From Sanchytrium tribonematis (Eukaryota > Sanchytriomycota > Sanchytriomycetes > Sanchytriales > Sanchytriaceae), in contig JADGIG010000020.1 of the NCBI GenBank assembly GCA_018985235.1, forward strand, positions 1-42,443: 42,443 nt of DNA. Reading direction: 5' to 3'. The position numbers and the translations under genes were made by a program. Positions 18,826 to 29,075 of this stretch are shown here, piece by piece (positions within the stretch are counted from its first letter, which is position 1; each line of letters begins with the position of its first letter). A model generated the notes under the pieces. The model made no database searches, was not told the DNA's origin, and was given only the letters and a program-made list of their open reading frames with translations.

Positions 18826-19422
18826 CTAATAGAAAAACTTATTGAGCATGTTGAGATGTTTCTGATCTAGTTTATACCTAACGAAATTTCCGTTAGCACC
18901 ATCGTCATTGGTTAGCAACATATTTACAGAAGGGAGAGGACTACCATTGGAGAAAGAGTTTGTATTCATTTTTGGGTTAGATTCAGCCTTTTCGCTAAGG
19001 CTACTGTCGGGAGTCATTCCACTTGACTCAGAAATGTACATCTTTCTTTTCAAATCCCTGTCCTCAGATGGACTTATTAAAAATGTATCTTCTGGACTGT
19101 AGTACGAAACGACATGAAATTTGTGATCATCCAACTGAACACTTAACACTTTTTTATACATATTTTCAACAAATCCGTTTGTGATTCGCTTGTATATCAA
19201 AAAATCTCCCTGCATTCTTGAGGCACTCCAATTGAAACCATCAGTCCACCGCTTTACATTCGATTCTTGTTCAGAAAGAACAAAAACATCTCCACTACTG
19301 ATGGCGGATTTTTCATATTCACTAAGGCGAGACCTCAACCTTTCCAATACTCCAGAATTTGTAGCTTGTATAAGCAATAATGCATCGTGTTTGGTTTTTA
19401 AAATACCTCTGTAAGTAACCAT
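18826..19422 (-). CDS. WOPR-domain transcription regulator (Gti1/Pac2/Wor1 family)
   Basis: 198 aa from ATG. The family is fungal and binds DNA through a bipartite WOPR domain. WOPRa is TYRGILKTKHDALLLIQA, then SGDVFVLSEQESNVKRWTDG and WSASRMQGDFLIYK. WOPRb follows (MYKKVLSVQLDDHKFHVVSYY). The invariant KRWTDG and W-S-x-S-R residues are intact. Members such as Wor1 and Ryp1 are master switches of morphology, and Pac2/Gti1 act in nutrient and mating responses. This copy is near the minimum size, with only a short Ser/Asn-rich tail. Four CCAAT boxes lie in the 202-bp divergent promoter shared with the Osh gene. Confidence 0.93.
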   Translation of the reverse strand: MVTYRGILKTKHDALLLIQATNSGVLERLRSRLSEYEKSAISSGDVFVLSEQESNVKRWTDGFNWSASRMQGDFLIYKRITNGFVENMYKKVLSVQLDDHKFHVVSYYSPEDTFLISPSEDRDLKRKMYISESSGMTPDSSLSEKAESNPKMNTNSFSNGSPLPSVNMLLTNDDGANGNFVRYKLDQKHLNMLNKFFY

Positions 19423-19478
19423 AGTTTGTTGTCACTTCAGAGTGGATTCAGTATTTAAACATTTTTAATTTAAGTCAT

Positions 19479-19570
19479 CCAATCAAAGCATCAAATCGTC
19501 AGGCTTGGTCCAATCTTTCGCTCGTAAAGATTAGTTCAGTTATCCAATCATTCGCATTTAATTTAATTGG
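19479..19570. promoter_or_regulatory. Cluster of four CCAAT boxes in a divergent promoter
   Basis: CCAAT at 19479-19483, 19510-19514 and 19544-19548 on plus and at 19566-19570 on minus, within the 202 bp between the WOPR and Osh genes. Spacings of 22-34 bp and flanks such as ATCCAATCA fit NF-Y sites, whose NF-YA subunit is encoded in this window. Binding is inferred. Confidence 0.5.
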
Positions 19571-19624
19571 TCAAACAACAAAGTTGACAATCAACTCCAA
19601 GCAAGAATCGCGATCCCCTTTTGT

Positions 19625-20954
19625 ATGAGTCACTCTTCGCCGAATTTAATTGATATTCCTAGCCCGAATATTCAGTCAGAAAATGAAATTTCACAGGGTA
19701 GTTTGCTCTCCAAACTCAAGGAAATTATAGGAAAAGACATAGATAGTCTTAGAATATCAATCCCGATGTTTTTAATCCATCCCGAATCAAATCTGCCATT
19801 TTTAAGCCGATTGCACAATATCGAAAAACTAATGAAAATTAGCAATGACAAAGTAGAACGGTTTACAGACATGTTATCGGCATATCTCGCACAATTAAAA
19901 AATGGACTTGTTAAGTCCAAAAAACCTTTAAATCCTGTTTTGGGAGAAATTTATAAGACGGTGTTTGTTGATAACGCCTTGAAATCCAAGAACAAGGTTC
20001 ATGTCGTAGCGGAGCAAGTATCGCATCATCCACCTGTATCAGTTTTTACCTGTTTTACCGAGGACGGTAAAACCGTAGCTACAACACTCTTTGATACTAA
20101 GGCATCATTTACAGGTTTACATTTCAGCTTAAAAAACGATTCAAAAGCCCACGTTCAGCGAAGCGTATTTATAGATGGAAATGAAACCCTTGAAAATTAT
20201 TATTGTATATTTCCTGACGCAATTGTGACTGGAATAATGAGTGGCTCTTTTCAACTTGAATGGACCAACCAATTCACATTTTGGAGTCCTGAATTGGGTC
20301 TGAAAGCAATTATTAAATTCGAAAATAGCTGGTTTTCAAAAACAAAGGTTGAAGGCTGGATATTTCGGATATCAGATGTCGTTGAACCTTCAATTTCTAC
20401 TAGTAAGGAATCCTTAAAATCCCTTGCGAAGTCGTTAAAGACTGTAAAGATCGACGGACCAGGTTTAAATGAATTAAGGCCAGAGGCTTCGGATATTTTG
20501 TTTAGCATATGGGGTAGCCATCATGATACGATCATGGCTACTACAATCGATAAATCTGTAACTTAAATTTACGTAGAATTCCGTAATATTGTATTCTGTA
20601 GAAGATGCTGGTACGTTTTCGCAGATAAATCCCAAGTATCCTAATTTGGAGCAGATGATAAACTTTAATGAAAATTTTGAATCTTATATGAAAGATATTT
20701 ATGACAAAGGCTCAACATGGAGGCACTCCGAATTAAATTCAGATGATTTAGAACCTCACAATAGCCAAGTATTATGGTTTGCAGTAACTCAGTCTGTCGC
20801 GCAAGAGCAGTCATCAAAAGCTTCAGATTGGAAAAATTACATTGAAGAAAGACAGCGAAAAATACGGCAATCTTATCCTGATGAAAAATATCCTCTCAAA
20901 TTTTATGACTTTTCAGATGACTGGTTACCATACAAATTTAAAATGCCAAAATAA
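19625..20954 (+). CDS. Oxysterol-binding-protein-related (Osh4-like) lipid transfer protein
   Basis: Two exons, 19625-20557 and 20577-20954, 436 aa. It is an ORD-only protein of the Osh4 short class, with no PH or ankyrin domain. The N-terminal lid region is followed by KKPLNPVLGEIYK, then the EQVSHHPPVS fingerprint that binds the PI4P phosphates. The second exon has the ORP tail (EERQRKIRQ) and ends PYKFKMPK. Such proteins exchange sterol for PI4P at membrane contacts. A single 19-nt intron separates the core from the tail. Confidence 0.93.
20558..20576 (+). other. 19-nt intron in the Osh-like gene
   Basis: GTAACTTAAATTTACGTAG, phase 0, carrying an in-frame TAA that would truncate the protein if retained. 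Removal gives IDKS|NSVILYSVEDAG and restores the conserved C-terminal ORP tail. Confidence 0.93.
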
Positions 20955-21005
20955 ATCTTTTTCGTTTTCCAGGGAGTTGTATTGTTTTAAAAAAGCATTC
21001 AGTTT

Positions 21006-21899
21006 ATGTTGGTTGTAAAGTATAAGCAAAGAATGCAAAAGCTTAAACACGACACCAAAGCTTTTGAAAAATTAGAACTCAGTACAGAAGGAAAGCGAGA
21101 AAGTAAAATTAATTTAAATCATGATTCGAAAGTAAAAAAGCTAGAATATCAAATTGCATTAGAAAAGCAGAAAAATAAAGAACTTGATATGGACAACTCA
21201 CGATTAAGTTCTGAATTGTCAGACGTCAAAATAGCCCTTAGGGAAGCTACATTAGCTCTACGGACTACGGAAAACAAGTTGAATGCAAAAATAAGATCAA
21301 AAATTACTCAAATACCGGTTCCCATCAAGTCCTCAAATGATTTAGAAACTAAAAACTATGCTTTATGCCAACACATTCAGCAAAAATTTGAAAAAGACAG
21401 TGAATACGTTAGGGAGTCACTGATAAACAAGATTAGAGATATATTCGATGGCTATGTTATCAAGACGTCAAAACTGTATCCCAGCTTAGATGAATTTTTG
21501 AGCCAAAAAGATGTTGCCCTTATAACGTTTAAAGTTCAAAGTACCTACAATGTGTATGGATTATTTTCTGGGAATATCAGAATTGAAACATCATATGCAA
21601 ATATATTTGAAAAAGCTGTTGCCAACCTGCCGCAATTAGAATATCACAATAATATGAATTTCGAGCTCGATAAATTTGGCTCTTATGTCCTGCGTCTTCT
21701 CTCAATTTTGAAACCTCAATCCTTGATAATTTTCAGCAATAGAGATTTAAAGTTTTGTTTCGGGACTTCGAAACGATATATATATACCTATTCTATTGGG
21801 GTTCTTTATTATGAAGATGAAAAGGAAGGAAGTATCTTTATGTATCCACATGCTACGATCAAAATTAAAGGTGGTGAATCGTTTTGCAATTTTCATTAA
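21006..21899 (+). CDS. Hypothetical coiled-coil plus globular-domain protein
   Basis: 297 aa from ATG. Not recognised. Residues about 35-95 form a coiled coil (VKKLEYQIALEKQKNKELDM, then LREATLALRTTENKL). From about 120 on a compact globular region follows (IRDIFDGYVIKTSKLYPSLD, then LLSILKPQSLIIFSNRDLKF), ending in strand-rich sequence. The stop codon overlaps an ATG of a short out-of-frame ORF (TAATG). No signal or membrane segment is present. A 51-bp gap separates it from the Osh gene upstream on the same strand. Confidence 0.7.
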   Translation: MLVVKYKQRMQKLKHDTKAFEKLELSTEGKRESKINLNHDSKVKKLEYQIALEKQKNKELDMDNSRLSSELSDVKIALREATLALRTTENKLNAKIRSKITQIPVPIKSSNDLETKNYALCQHIQQKFEKDSEYVRESLINKIRDIFDGYVIKTSKLYPSLDEFLSQKDVALITFKVQSTYNVYGLFSGNIRIETSYANIFEKAVANLPQLEYHNNMNFELDKFGSYVLRLLSILKPQSLIIFSNRDLKFCFGTSKRYIYTYSIGVLYYEDEKEGSIFMYPHATIKIKGGESFCNFH

Positions 21900-21938
21900 T
21901 GACGTATCTAATCAAATCTCTAAAGTTGAAACTAAAAT

Positions 21939-22040
21939 ATGCAGTTCGAGCAAAAGATACTCAGTCATTTAGATCGAATTTATGAAGAAATGTTGGATTC
22001 TCTGGAAGAAGATATTATCAATTCATATTCAAGTAAATAA
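21939..22040 (+). other. Short unassigned ORF (33 codons) in the leader of the EF-P-like gene
   Basis: A 33-aa frame (MQFEQKILSHLDRIYEEMLD and onwards) ending in TAA, acidic and helical. A second 28-codon frame at 21899-21985 overlaps it in another phase. They may be one small spliced gene, an upstream ORF of the EF-P-like gene, or chance. Confidence 0.25.
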
Positions 22041-22074
22041 ATTAAAACCCCTCGAATTCGATTCTCCTACGTAC

Positions 22075-22650
22075 ATGTATTTACGTCGATTTCTTAAAGT
22101 GCTGGCTAGCGAGATAAAAAGTGGAGATCATATTATATTTAAAAGTAGATTGTCAAAAGTAAATGTTGTGTCCCATTCTCATTTGGGAAGAAGCGGAGCC
22201 ACTCTGAAATTTCAAATTGGAGATCTCAAAAACTTAGGATCTACTTCCTTTACATGTCGACCCTCAGAATCTATAGAATTGGTTGAAATAGAATGGCACA
22301 CCTGTTCAATTGTATCCATTTCGGATGGTGAGGCTGTACTAAAATCAGAAAATGAAATTGAATATGTATTAGATGAGTCCTTGATTCCGACATTTTCATT
22401 CTTACAAATTGATATGTTGATTAAAATTGGGGTATACGACAAGGAAGTTGTTAGCGTTAAGATGCCTACTCATTCTATTTACAAAATTACGCATGTTGAA
22501 AATTCAGGTAGTGCGGATCGAAAAAAAGGGATAAAATTTTCTTGGATGATACTTGAAAGTGGTGCAAGAATAAAGGCTCCTGGATTTTTGAAAGCGGGTG
22601 ACCAAATTGAGGTCAATTTAAGTAAGTTGACATACCAGAGGAGAATCTAA
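22075..22650 (+). CDS. Organellar elongation factor P-like protein
   Basis: 191 aa from the ATG at 22075, close to bacterial EF-P length (about 185). The first 10 residues (MYLRRFLKVL) are basic and amphipathic, as in a mitochondrial presequence. Domain I begins ASEIKSGDHIIFK. The tip loop reads LGRSGAT, where bacteria have PGKG/PGRG, so an Arg stands at the position modified in bacterial EF-P. A C-terminal OB-like domain ends APGFLKAGDQIEVNLSKLTY, matching the EF-P VPxFVxxGDxIxVDTxxGxY pattern. EF-P relieves ribosome stalling at polyproline. It is distinct from cytosolic eIF5A. The stop is 3 bp from the convergent glycyl-tRNA synthetase stop. An upstream start using the 33-codon ORF is possible but less likely. 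Confidence 0.75.
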   Translation: MYLRRFLKVLASEIKSGDHIIFKSRLSKVNVVSHSHLGRSGATLKFQIGDLKNLGSTSFTCRPSESIELVEIEWHTCSIVSISDGEAVLKSENEIEYVLDESLIPTFSFLQIDMLIKIGVYDKEVVSVKMPTHSIYKITHVENSGSADRKKGIKFSWMILESGARIKAPGFLKAGDQIEVNLSKLTYQRRI

Positions 22651-22653
22651 TAT

Positions 22654-24613
22654 TTATTCTGATGCTTTGTCAAAGATTGGAAAATTCGACTTGACAGTTT
22701 CCCATGTCCATCCGTAATCTTGAAAGTCATCGTCTTTGAGGTATGCAAATCCATTTGTTAGCTTAAGCATTACGTCATGAATTGCACTAATTTTAATTCG
22801 CACTTGTTCTAACGAATCTCTTTCACGAAGAGTAACTGCTTCGTCTTTAAGGGTGTCAAAATCAATCGTGATACAATAAGGCGTACCTACCTCATCAGCC
22901 CTAACATATCTTTTGCCAATTGTTGTAGAGCTCGAATCCTCCAATGTGTGAACACCTAGAGTCTTCAATCTTTTGGCGATTTTGTCGGCTATAGGAGTTA
23001 AACTGTCATTATTGAAAAGTGGTAATACAGCACACTGTACTGGGGCCATATGAGGACAAAATCCCAACACGTTTCGTTTGGCATCTTCTGGGCGGCCATA
23101 ATAAGATTGCTCTAAAAGTCCGTAAATAATTCTTCCAAATCCAAAACTTGGCTCAATAATATGAGGTACAATTTCCTCTACTGTGTAAAAATAAATTACC
23201 ATGCAATATTTCTGTTTTGGGGGTGATCGTCACCATTTCAGAATCGATTGTAATCTCGCCTAATGTTTCTGTTTTTATAATGTGGCTTCCTGCAGATTGA
23301 AGATTTGTCATCAGAGTTTCTTTTTCAGTAAAGTCCAAATTTTCAAGAATTTGCTGTACTGATTTTGCATCCCTTTTGAAAGATTTGCCAATAATGTTCA
23401 TTTTTACATCGATCGCCAATACATCTCTTTTAATTGGAGGGTCAAGTTTTTTCCGATATACCATTTTTTCCTTGGTACTTTCTGAATGCTTCGTCAGGTC
23501 AAAACACCCTCTATCAGCTAAACCAATAGCTTCAATCCATCCGTAACTTGTTAAAATTTCAGTATCCCAACAATCATTTGCATAATGTGCCATTTCATTG
23601 CTCATGTGCTGCCGAAACCTAAATCCGTTATTATTGAATCCGATAAAATTTAGAAATAGCTGGATCCTTCCTAAGTAATATCCCAAAATTTGAGACTTTA
23701 TAAAATTTTGTTTGACAGCCTCATCGATTGTCATGACAGAAATCGTCTCAAGCCCTTTTTGCTGAGTCTTGGCATCTAAGAGTCGAATTTCAAGATTCTT
23801 AATTGTATCAAATTTGGGGTGTGATTTCTCATTAGGATCCACAAAATGTTCAATTTCACCCATTAGAAACTCGCGAACTCTCAAAATTCCAGATCTTGGA
23901 GCAATCTCATTTCGAAATGACTTTCCGATTGTGCAACTGACCGGCAATTCCTTTAGCTCGCTAAGCTTATTGAAATGCATAAATTGGGACTGCGCAGTTT
24001 CTGGTCTCATAAAAGCATTAATGGGGGTCATTCTTTTAGCAGTTTGCTCCATAACATCAGTATCAACCCCCAGACATGTACCAAACATCAAATTGAATGC
24101 TATGCAGTGACTTAAGGGTTTTCCAGTAGGAGACTCAATTTTGTGTTGTTTAATAATATCATCAAACTCAGAATTTGTAAAATTATCCAGTTGATTTAGA
24201 AGAGACTTGTAAATCTTATGCTCTGCTGAATATTCTTTTTTCTCCAGACGATCCTGAAAAACTTGCTTTATCAAGTGATCTGCCCGAAAGACATTTCCGG
24301 TCGATTTGCCCTTATCCAGTTCATACGTCATCCAGTCACTAAATCTATCGACATGTCCGCTACTCTTCAAAACCGGGTATGGTGTAATACTAACGGTATC
24401 TAATTCAAACATATTTTCCTCCACAATAAACCATTTGCGAAAATAATAAATAAGATTATTCATCAACGGTGCACCATAAGGACCATAATCAAACAATCCT
24501 TTATAGCCACCATAGATCCCAAAAGACGGGTACACAAATTTCCTTGCCAAAAGTATGTCAAACTCAGTTTTGTTCAATCGATGCAAGGACATGGGGATGT
24601 TTGAAGTCTCCAT
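22654..24613 (-). CDS. GRS1: Glycyl-tRNA synthetase, eukaryotic alpha2 type
   Basis: Two exons, 24613-23200 and 23180-22654, 646 aa from METSNIP. Class II core: the family opening FVYPSFGIYGGYKGLFDYGP, a motif 2 region (CTIGKSFRNEIAPRSGILRV), DCWDTEILTSYGWIEAIGLA, and motif 3 rebuilt by splicing (VPHIIEPSFGFGRI). The anticodon-binding domain follows (FCPHMAPVQCAVLPL). The frame remains open 52 codons upstream of this ATG with no other ATG. One gene often serves cytosol and mitochondria via a non-AUG upstream start, and that extension could hold a targeting peptide. Confidence 0.97.
23181..23199 (-). other. 19-nt intron in the glycyl-tRNA synthetase gene
   Basis: On the minus strand GTAATTTATTTTTACACAG, phase 1. 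Splicing gives TPKTEILH|VEEIVPHIIEPSFG, the expected lead into motif 3. The acceptor is CACAG rather than the commoner TTTAG. Confidence 0.95.
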
Positions 24614-24719
24614 ATTCCAGTTTTTATTGACAAGAAACAAGCAAATGCTGACATTAACACGATGATAAGTTTTAAAATTTAGAAGGCGACAATGATAATT
24701 TAAAAAATTTAAATTTGTG

Positions 24720-25145
24720 ATGAAACTTTTTGTTGATACAAAAGGATTGCCAGCGCTATCACTAGTCAATTTCGATTCTTATATTGCCATAAATAGTCCG
24801 GTAGATCTAATGAACTTTGATCCTGAGTCACTTGTACAATTTTTGACCGTGAATTTTGCAGTTGTTGATATTTTTCCATGGTTATTTCTTTTTCACCATC
24901 AAAATCTGAAAGAGGTCTTAAATTATTGCACCAAACTAATTAATTTAAATGTTGGACTAATTTTGCACATTAACGACGCAGAACAATTGCAAATATTCTA
25001 TTTTCTGATGGAATACGCAACATCTTATGAAATATACAAGAGATTTGAAAGCGGCGAAACCAATTATAGAGCAGATGGAGAGTTACTGAAAGATGGCGAG
25101 CGTCAATTGGTCAAATTAGGTAAGAGAAAAATAAAAATTATTTAA
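24720..25145 (+). CDS. Hypothetical protein
   Basis: 141 aa from ATG (a GTG precedes it directly). Not recognised. The central part is hydrophobic with aromatic residues (FAVVDIFPWLFLFHHQNLKE, INLNVGLILHIND) but has no clear membrane helix. The C-terminus is basic (RQLVKLGKRKIKII). It is divergent from glycyl-tRNA synthetase, with about 106 bp between start codons. Its last 8 bp overlap the 3' end of the convergent Smp3 gene. Confidence 0.6.
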   Translation: MKLFVDTKGLPALSLVNFDSYIAINSPVDLMNFDPESLVQFLTVNFAVVDIFPWLFLFHHQNLKEVLNYCTKLINLNVGLILHINDAEQLQIFYFLMEYATSYEIYKRFESGETNYRADGELLKDGERQLVKLGKRKIKII

Positions 25146-26430
25146 CTTGATACATGCATAGAATAAAATCAATTCCTGAATCCAATGATAAATGTGGATG
25201 CTTTGATACATACTCCAATCGCTTACCTTCAAAATTACAATAGTAATTAGTCCAACATGGGCAAGCAACATTTGAAGGCATGGCAATATAGTCACCGCTC
25301 TTCATTGTCAATAGTCCAATGTTGCTCCCAATTGAATTTACGTTAAAACTTTTGTGCCTTGTCATAAATTCTGGCATACTGTACGTTTTATATAGCCAAA
25401 GCGAAGAGTTTGTTGAGGCAGTTGCTAATAACGGGCTTGTAAAAAGTAGATGTATCATTCCACCTTGGTGAAAGTAGAATATAAAACTAAGCAGTAGTCC
25501 GTGCAGAATAACCACCCTATATTTAATAGAAAAATTACCAGTGGTGTATAATATTAGTGGAAACATTGCTACTAAAAATCTGGCTTCCTGATGTGGAAAT
25601 AAAGATAACAACAAAATTGGAAATATTAAATATGTGGCATACTTCATAGAATTTCTAGCTGCCTGAAGCATATTAGTCACATATGGCAAATAAATGAGAG
25701 GAATGTTGACAAAAACATGAGTCCATCGTGAATGCAGACCGTGGAGTTTCAAGTTTTCAGTGTTAATATTGTATAATAAATTTTGGATCAAAGGAAATCT
25801 TAAAGGTGTAATTGATCCATAATTATATAATATGGAATCAATAAATATTAATAAAATAGTAAATAAACCACCGGAAATCGCAAAATAAATCCAGAATTGA
25901 ATTTGCTTGTTTGTAAATAGGAGATCTAACAAGTAGGGCAAAACGAAGGCCGGGTAGGTGATTCTATTGAAGATGCCTACCGAGGTAAGCATTCCCAACA
26001 CAAATGGATTAGCACTTAAAATGGACGCCAATAAAACGTAAAGTTCTATTGTGTTGGAAAATGACCTGGTTGAATATGTCAAACAAATAAACCCTGCAGA
26101 ATGTGTGCTCGCATTTTTTGCACAAAATCGATTAATAAATTTATCTAAGAAGAATGACCAAAATAACAACGTAACTTTGATGCCTAAAAAAAGCAGAAAT
26201 TCATTTTCTAATTGTAAAAAGTGGTAAAAAAGAAGAAATGGGCCAAAAATGATGATATTTGGTCCAAGGCTTCTGGCAATTGAAGAATATTCCCAGGGTA
26301 GTTGCAAATTAGATCCTAGCAGGTAATTACACAATGGATCAATGCTTTGCATATATTCATCTGGATGAATTATTCCTGGTGCTAACAGGAAAAAAACTCG
26401 AATTGATTGCCAAGTAGTCAAACATTTCAT
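25138..26430 (-). CDS. SMP3: GPI mannosyltransferase 4 (Smp3/PIG-Z)
   Basis: 430 aa. An ER polytopic GT22-family enzyme using dolichol-P-mannose to add the fourth mannose to GPI anchors. Near the N-terminus it has the luminal HPDE motif (residues 22-25). Later motifs are RSFSNTIE, the family segment TPLRFPLIQN, LHGLHSRWTHVFVNIP (the HGLHPR-type motif that distinguishes PIG-Z/Smp3 from PIG-B), SLFPHQEARFL and FHQGGMI. About 8-10 hydrophobic helices. PIG-B is the main alternative. Confidence 0.88.
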   Translation of the reverse strand: MKCLTTWQSIRVFFLLAPGIIHPDEYMQSIDPLCNYLLGSNLQLPWEYSSIARSLGPNIIIFGPFLLFYHFLQLENEFLLFLGIKVTLLFWSFFLDKFINRFCAKNASTHSAGFICLTYSTRSFSNTIELYVLLASILSANPFVLGMLTSVGIFNRITYPAFVLPYLLDLLFTNKQIQFWIYFAISGGLFTILLIFIDSILYNYGSITPLRFPLIQNLLYNINTENLKLHGLHSRWTHVFVNIPLIYLPYVTNMLQAARNSMKYATYLIFPILLLSLFPHQEARFLVAMFPLILYTTGNFSIKYRVVILHGLLLSFIFYFHQGGMIHLLFTSPLLATASTNSSLWLYKTYSMPEFMTRHKSFNVNSIGSNIGLLTMKSGDYIAMPSNVACPCWTNYYCNFEGKRLEYVSKHPHLSLDSGIDFILCMYQVK

Positions 26431-26458
26431 TCAAGTGAATCTCCGTAAAAAATTTATT

Positions 26459-29075
26459 TTACGACCTAGCAAAATTTGAATCGTGGAAGTACCTCGCCCC
26501 AATTGGAGGAAGATCGGGGACTATTGGATCATCTTTGGGTAATTCAATTCCTTCAGCAGCTATGTCTAATAGATGTAATCTCAGTTCCAAATCTGATAAG
26601 CTATTAACAAATTCAGCAGTGTCCTTATTTTGAATTGGACGTTCAAGAAGCATATTGAACCCGTCGGTCCATTCTGAAAATTGAGTTGGATTTTGACAAA
26701 TTATTTCAATATTTACCAGTCCATCACTCGTATTTCCACTTGTATCTTCCGCAGTTGTAACAACCCTGAACATCAAATCTTTATATGCAATGTCCTGTTT
26801 TTTATTTTGAGCATCAGGTGAAGGTCCCATGGATATGTCGGTTACATTCAAGATATCAACTAAATTAAAGAAGTGTACTTTTGTTTGGTAAATCTTCAAC
26901 ATTAAGATTCGAGTCTCTGGCTTCTGGGTATTCTCCCCAATGTATAAATTTGCGATTACTAGATAATTTGAAAAATCTAGCTTGGTTTTTCTTTTGTTTG
27001 TTAAGAATTGGACTTTGAAACCAAGCACCCGCAAGCAGGCAGCTAATTCTTTGATCTTTAATAAAGTCATATGTGTCTGTATAAAGTTTTTTTCTTAAAT
27101 TCCGTACCATGTGATGATTTACGAGTTGGTCTTCTTCCTCGATGTCTTTAATGTATCTACTTTTTATGTTGGAGTACTTTTCATTCACAATTATTGGAAT
27201 TAATGCCTCTAATGGAATTGTCTCTTGCTTCAGGCAAGTTTTCATATGGGACCTAGTAATAGCCAAGATTTTTAAAAAATGGGCATTATATTCTGGATCA
27301 GACAGTCCCAGCTTCTTTTCGTCAGAAAGATCCTCTCCCCACAATCGCAAAAATGTTTGCAGCAAAGAAGTTTGAACTTGCTCAAAACTAAGTATGTGTG
27401 GCTGGAAAGAAGTCTTAGTCATAACTCCTGTGCTGATGTCCCAATGATCACAAAGCATCTCGGTTATTTCGAAACTGGCGCGACAAACTGGTGGCCGCAT
27501 GCTCCAATTTTCGTCAGGATTGTCTAAGTTTAGATCAATTGGAAGAACCTTAAATTGCTCCAAAATATCCTTTTTAATTAAAATGTCAATTAATAACTGT
27601 AATCCTAGTACCCCAACTCTAGTTGCATCTTTAACTGGATCTTCCGTTTTGAATCCAAGTCGGCGCCAAAACCTAATGTCTTGATCTTTTTCATTCTTGG
27701 TGTCTTCCAAATCTTCTACAAAAACATCGTCATCGTCATTAACATTCTGAAGTGATTCGGTCAAATTTTGACTTTCTTTCAATTCAAGTGTAGTTTCTTC
27801 TTGAAGTGCGGATCTGGTTGAAGATGATTTTTTCTTGGCCCTTTTCTTAGTAGCTCTTTTTAATTTATCCGAGGTGTCCAGATCATTAACTGATCCCAAA
27901 GGCGATTCTTCAGATGTTGCGGCAAAAATGTTTCCTTCTGACAATCCCACCTCAGAGGTGGCCTTAAGGGGAGCAAAAGACAATTTGCTGGGAGAAGGAG
28001 ACTGTACGCTAGATGAAGGATCAATAATTACGGATGCTTCTTCTTTTTTACGTAACACCATCGATCTTGGGAACCCGAAAACTTGTAATACATCATTCAG
28101 TAAATTCACAACTCTCTTTTCTTCCCATGATACATTCGTCGATTTCCGTAGAAAATATTCGAAAATGACATGTCTTTGAAACTCAAGCAGTGTTTTATCA
28201 ACCTCTTCCTGCTGTCCTACTTTAGCCATTAAGGATATTATTATTTCTCTAGTTCCATTTTGATACAATAACCTGGCAAACTGCTCCTTATTGCTCGAAT
28301 GTAAGGAATTTTTAAACAAAGAGTTGAGCAATGTCAAGCTACTGACTTGCACCAAATGATCGCTGGCACTGAGTCTCTGAATTAAAGTGGATATGACATT
28401 CGCAGATCCACATGCTGTAATCGCTCTATTAAGTACATCAAATCCATAGCATCTTACAGCCCCTGTGGATTTTTCGTCAGCATTAGCAATTTTTATAATA
28501 ATACTGGTTACTGGTTTCGAAATTGTAAATAAACTTTCGTTAACTAAAGTATGAACTAGATGCTCGATAAATTTATCTTCGAAAGTATCCCATCCACTAT
28601 CCATTTCCATTAAATTATTCAAGGCCACCAAAGCATATGCTAAAGTATTACCACTTGCTTCCAAAATTACTTTTTTAACAGCCAAAAAACCCTCTTTAGC
28701 AACAAATTCATTAACATAATCCCTCTCTCTTAATCTTTTTTGCAGTGCAAACATGGTCAATTTAATAGCAGCAACATCACTGGACTTCAATTTCTCAATA
28801 GCTTCCTTACTTTCAATAGCTGGTGAAGCAGTCAGTTTTAATGTTGCATTAACTTCTAATTTCTTCTTCAGATATTCTTCAGTCATCAAACTATCATCTT
28901 CACATCTTAAAGAATAAGCTTGTCCAATTGGTAAGCCATCCATTTGATTCGGTAATGAAAATGACTCCACGCATAATTTTGTGACTACTTGTTCTAATGT
29001 ATTACTTGTATTGATACTTACAGCTATACTGTTCTTTGTTTTTTCATTAAAAACTGTAATATTAATAGAAGGCAT
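26459..29075 (-). CDS. ELMO/CED-12 family protein
   Basis: Two exons, 29075-26879 and 26859-26459, 865 aa. Order: N-terminal ubiquitin-like/RBD part (SINITVFNEKTKNSIAVSI), armadillo-type ELMO_ARM region, a Lys/Ser-rich insert (KRATKKRAKKKSSSTRS), the ELMO/CED-12 domain (FWRRLGFKTEDPVKDATRVG, then VLGLQLLIDIL), then a split PH domain. The C-terminus has a PxxP-like PPIG segment. ELMO proteins pair with DOCK GEFs to activate Rac and actin remodelling. The 19-nt intron interrupts the PH domain. No DOCK gene is in the window. Confidence 0.92.
26860..26878 (-). other. 19-nt intron in the ELMO gene
   Basis: On the minus strand GTACACTTCTTTAATTTAG, phase 1, joining NVEDLPNK|IDILNVTDI within the PH domain. 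The unspliced frame ends STLL-stop. Confidence 0.92.

Noticed and set aside
22032-22098. 67-nt candidate intron joining the 33-codon ORF to the EF-P-like frame
   Set aside because: The phase fits, but the length is atypical and it would remove the basic presequence. The ATG at 22075 is simpler.
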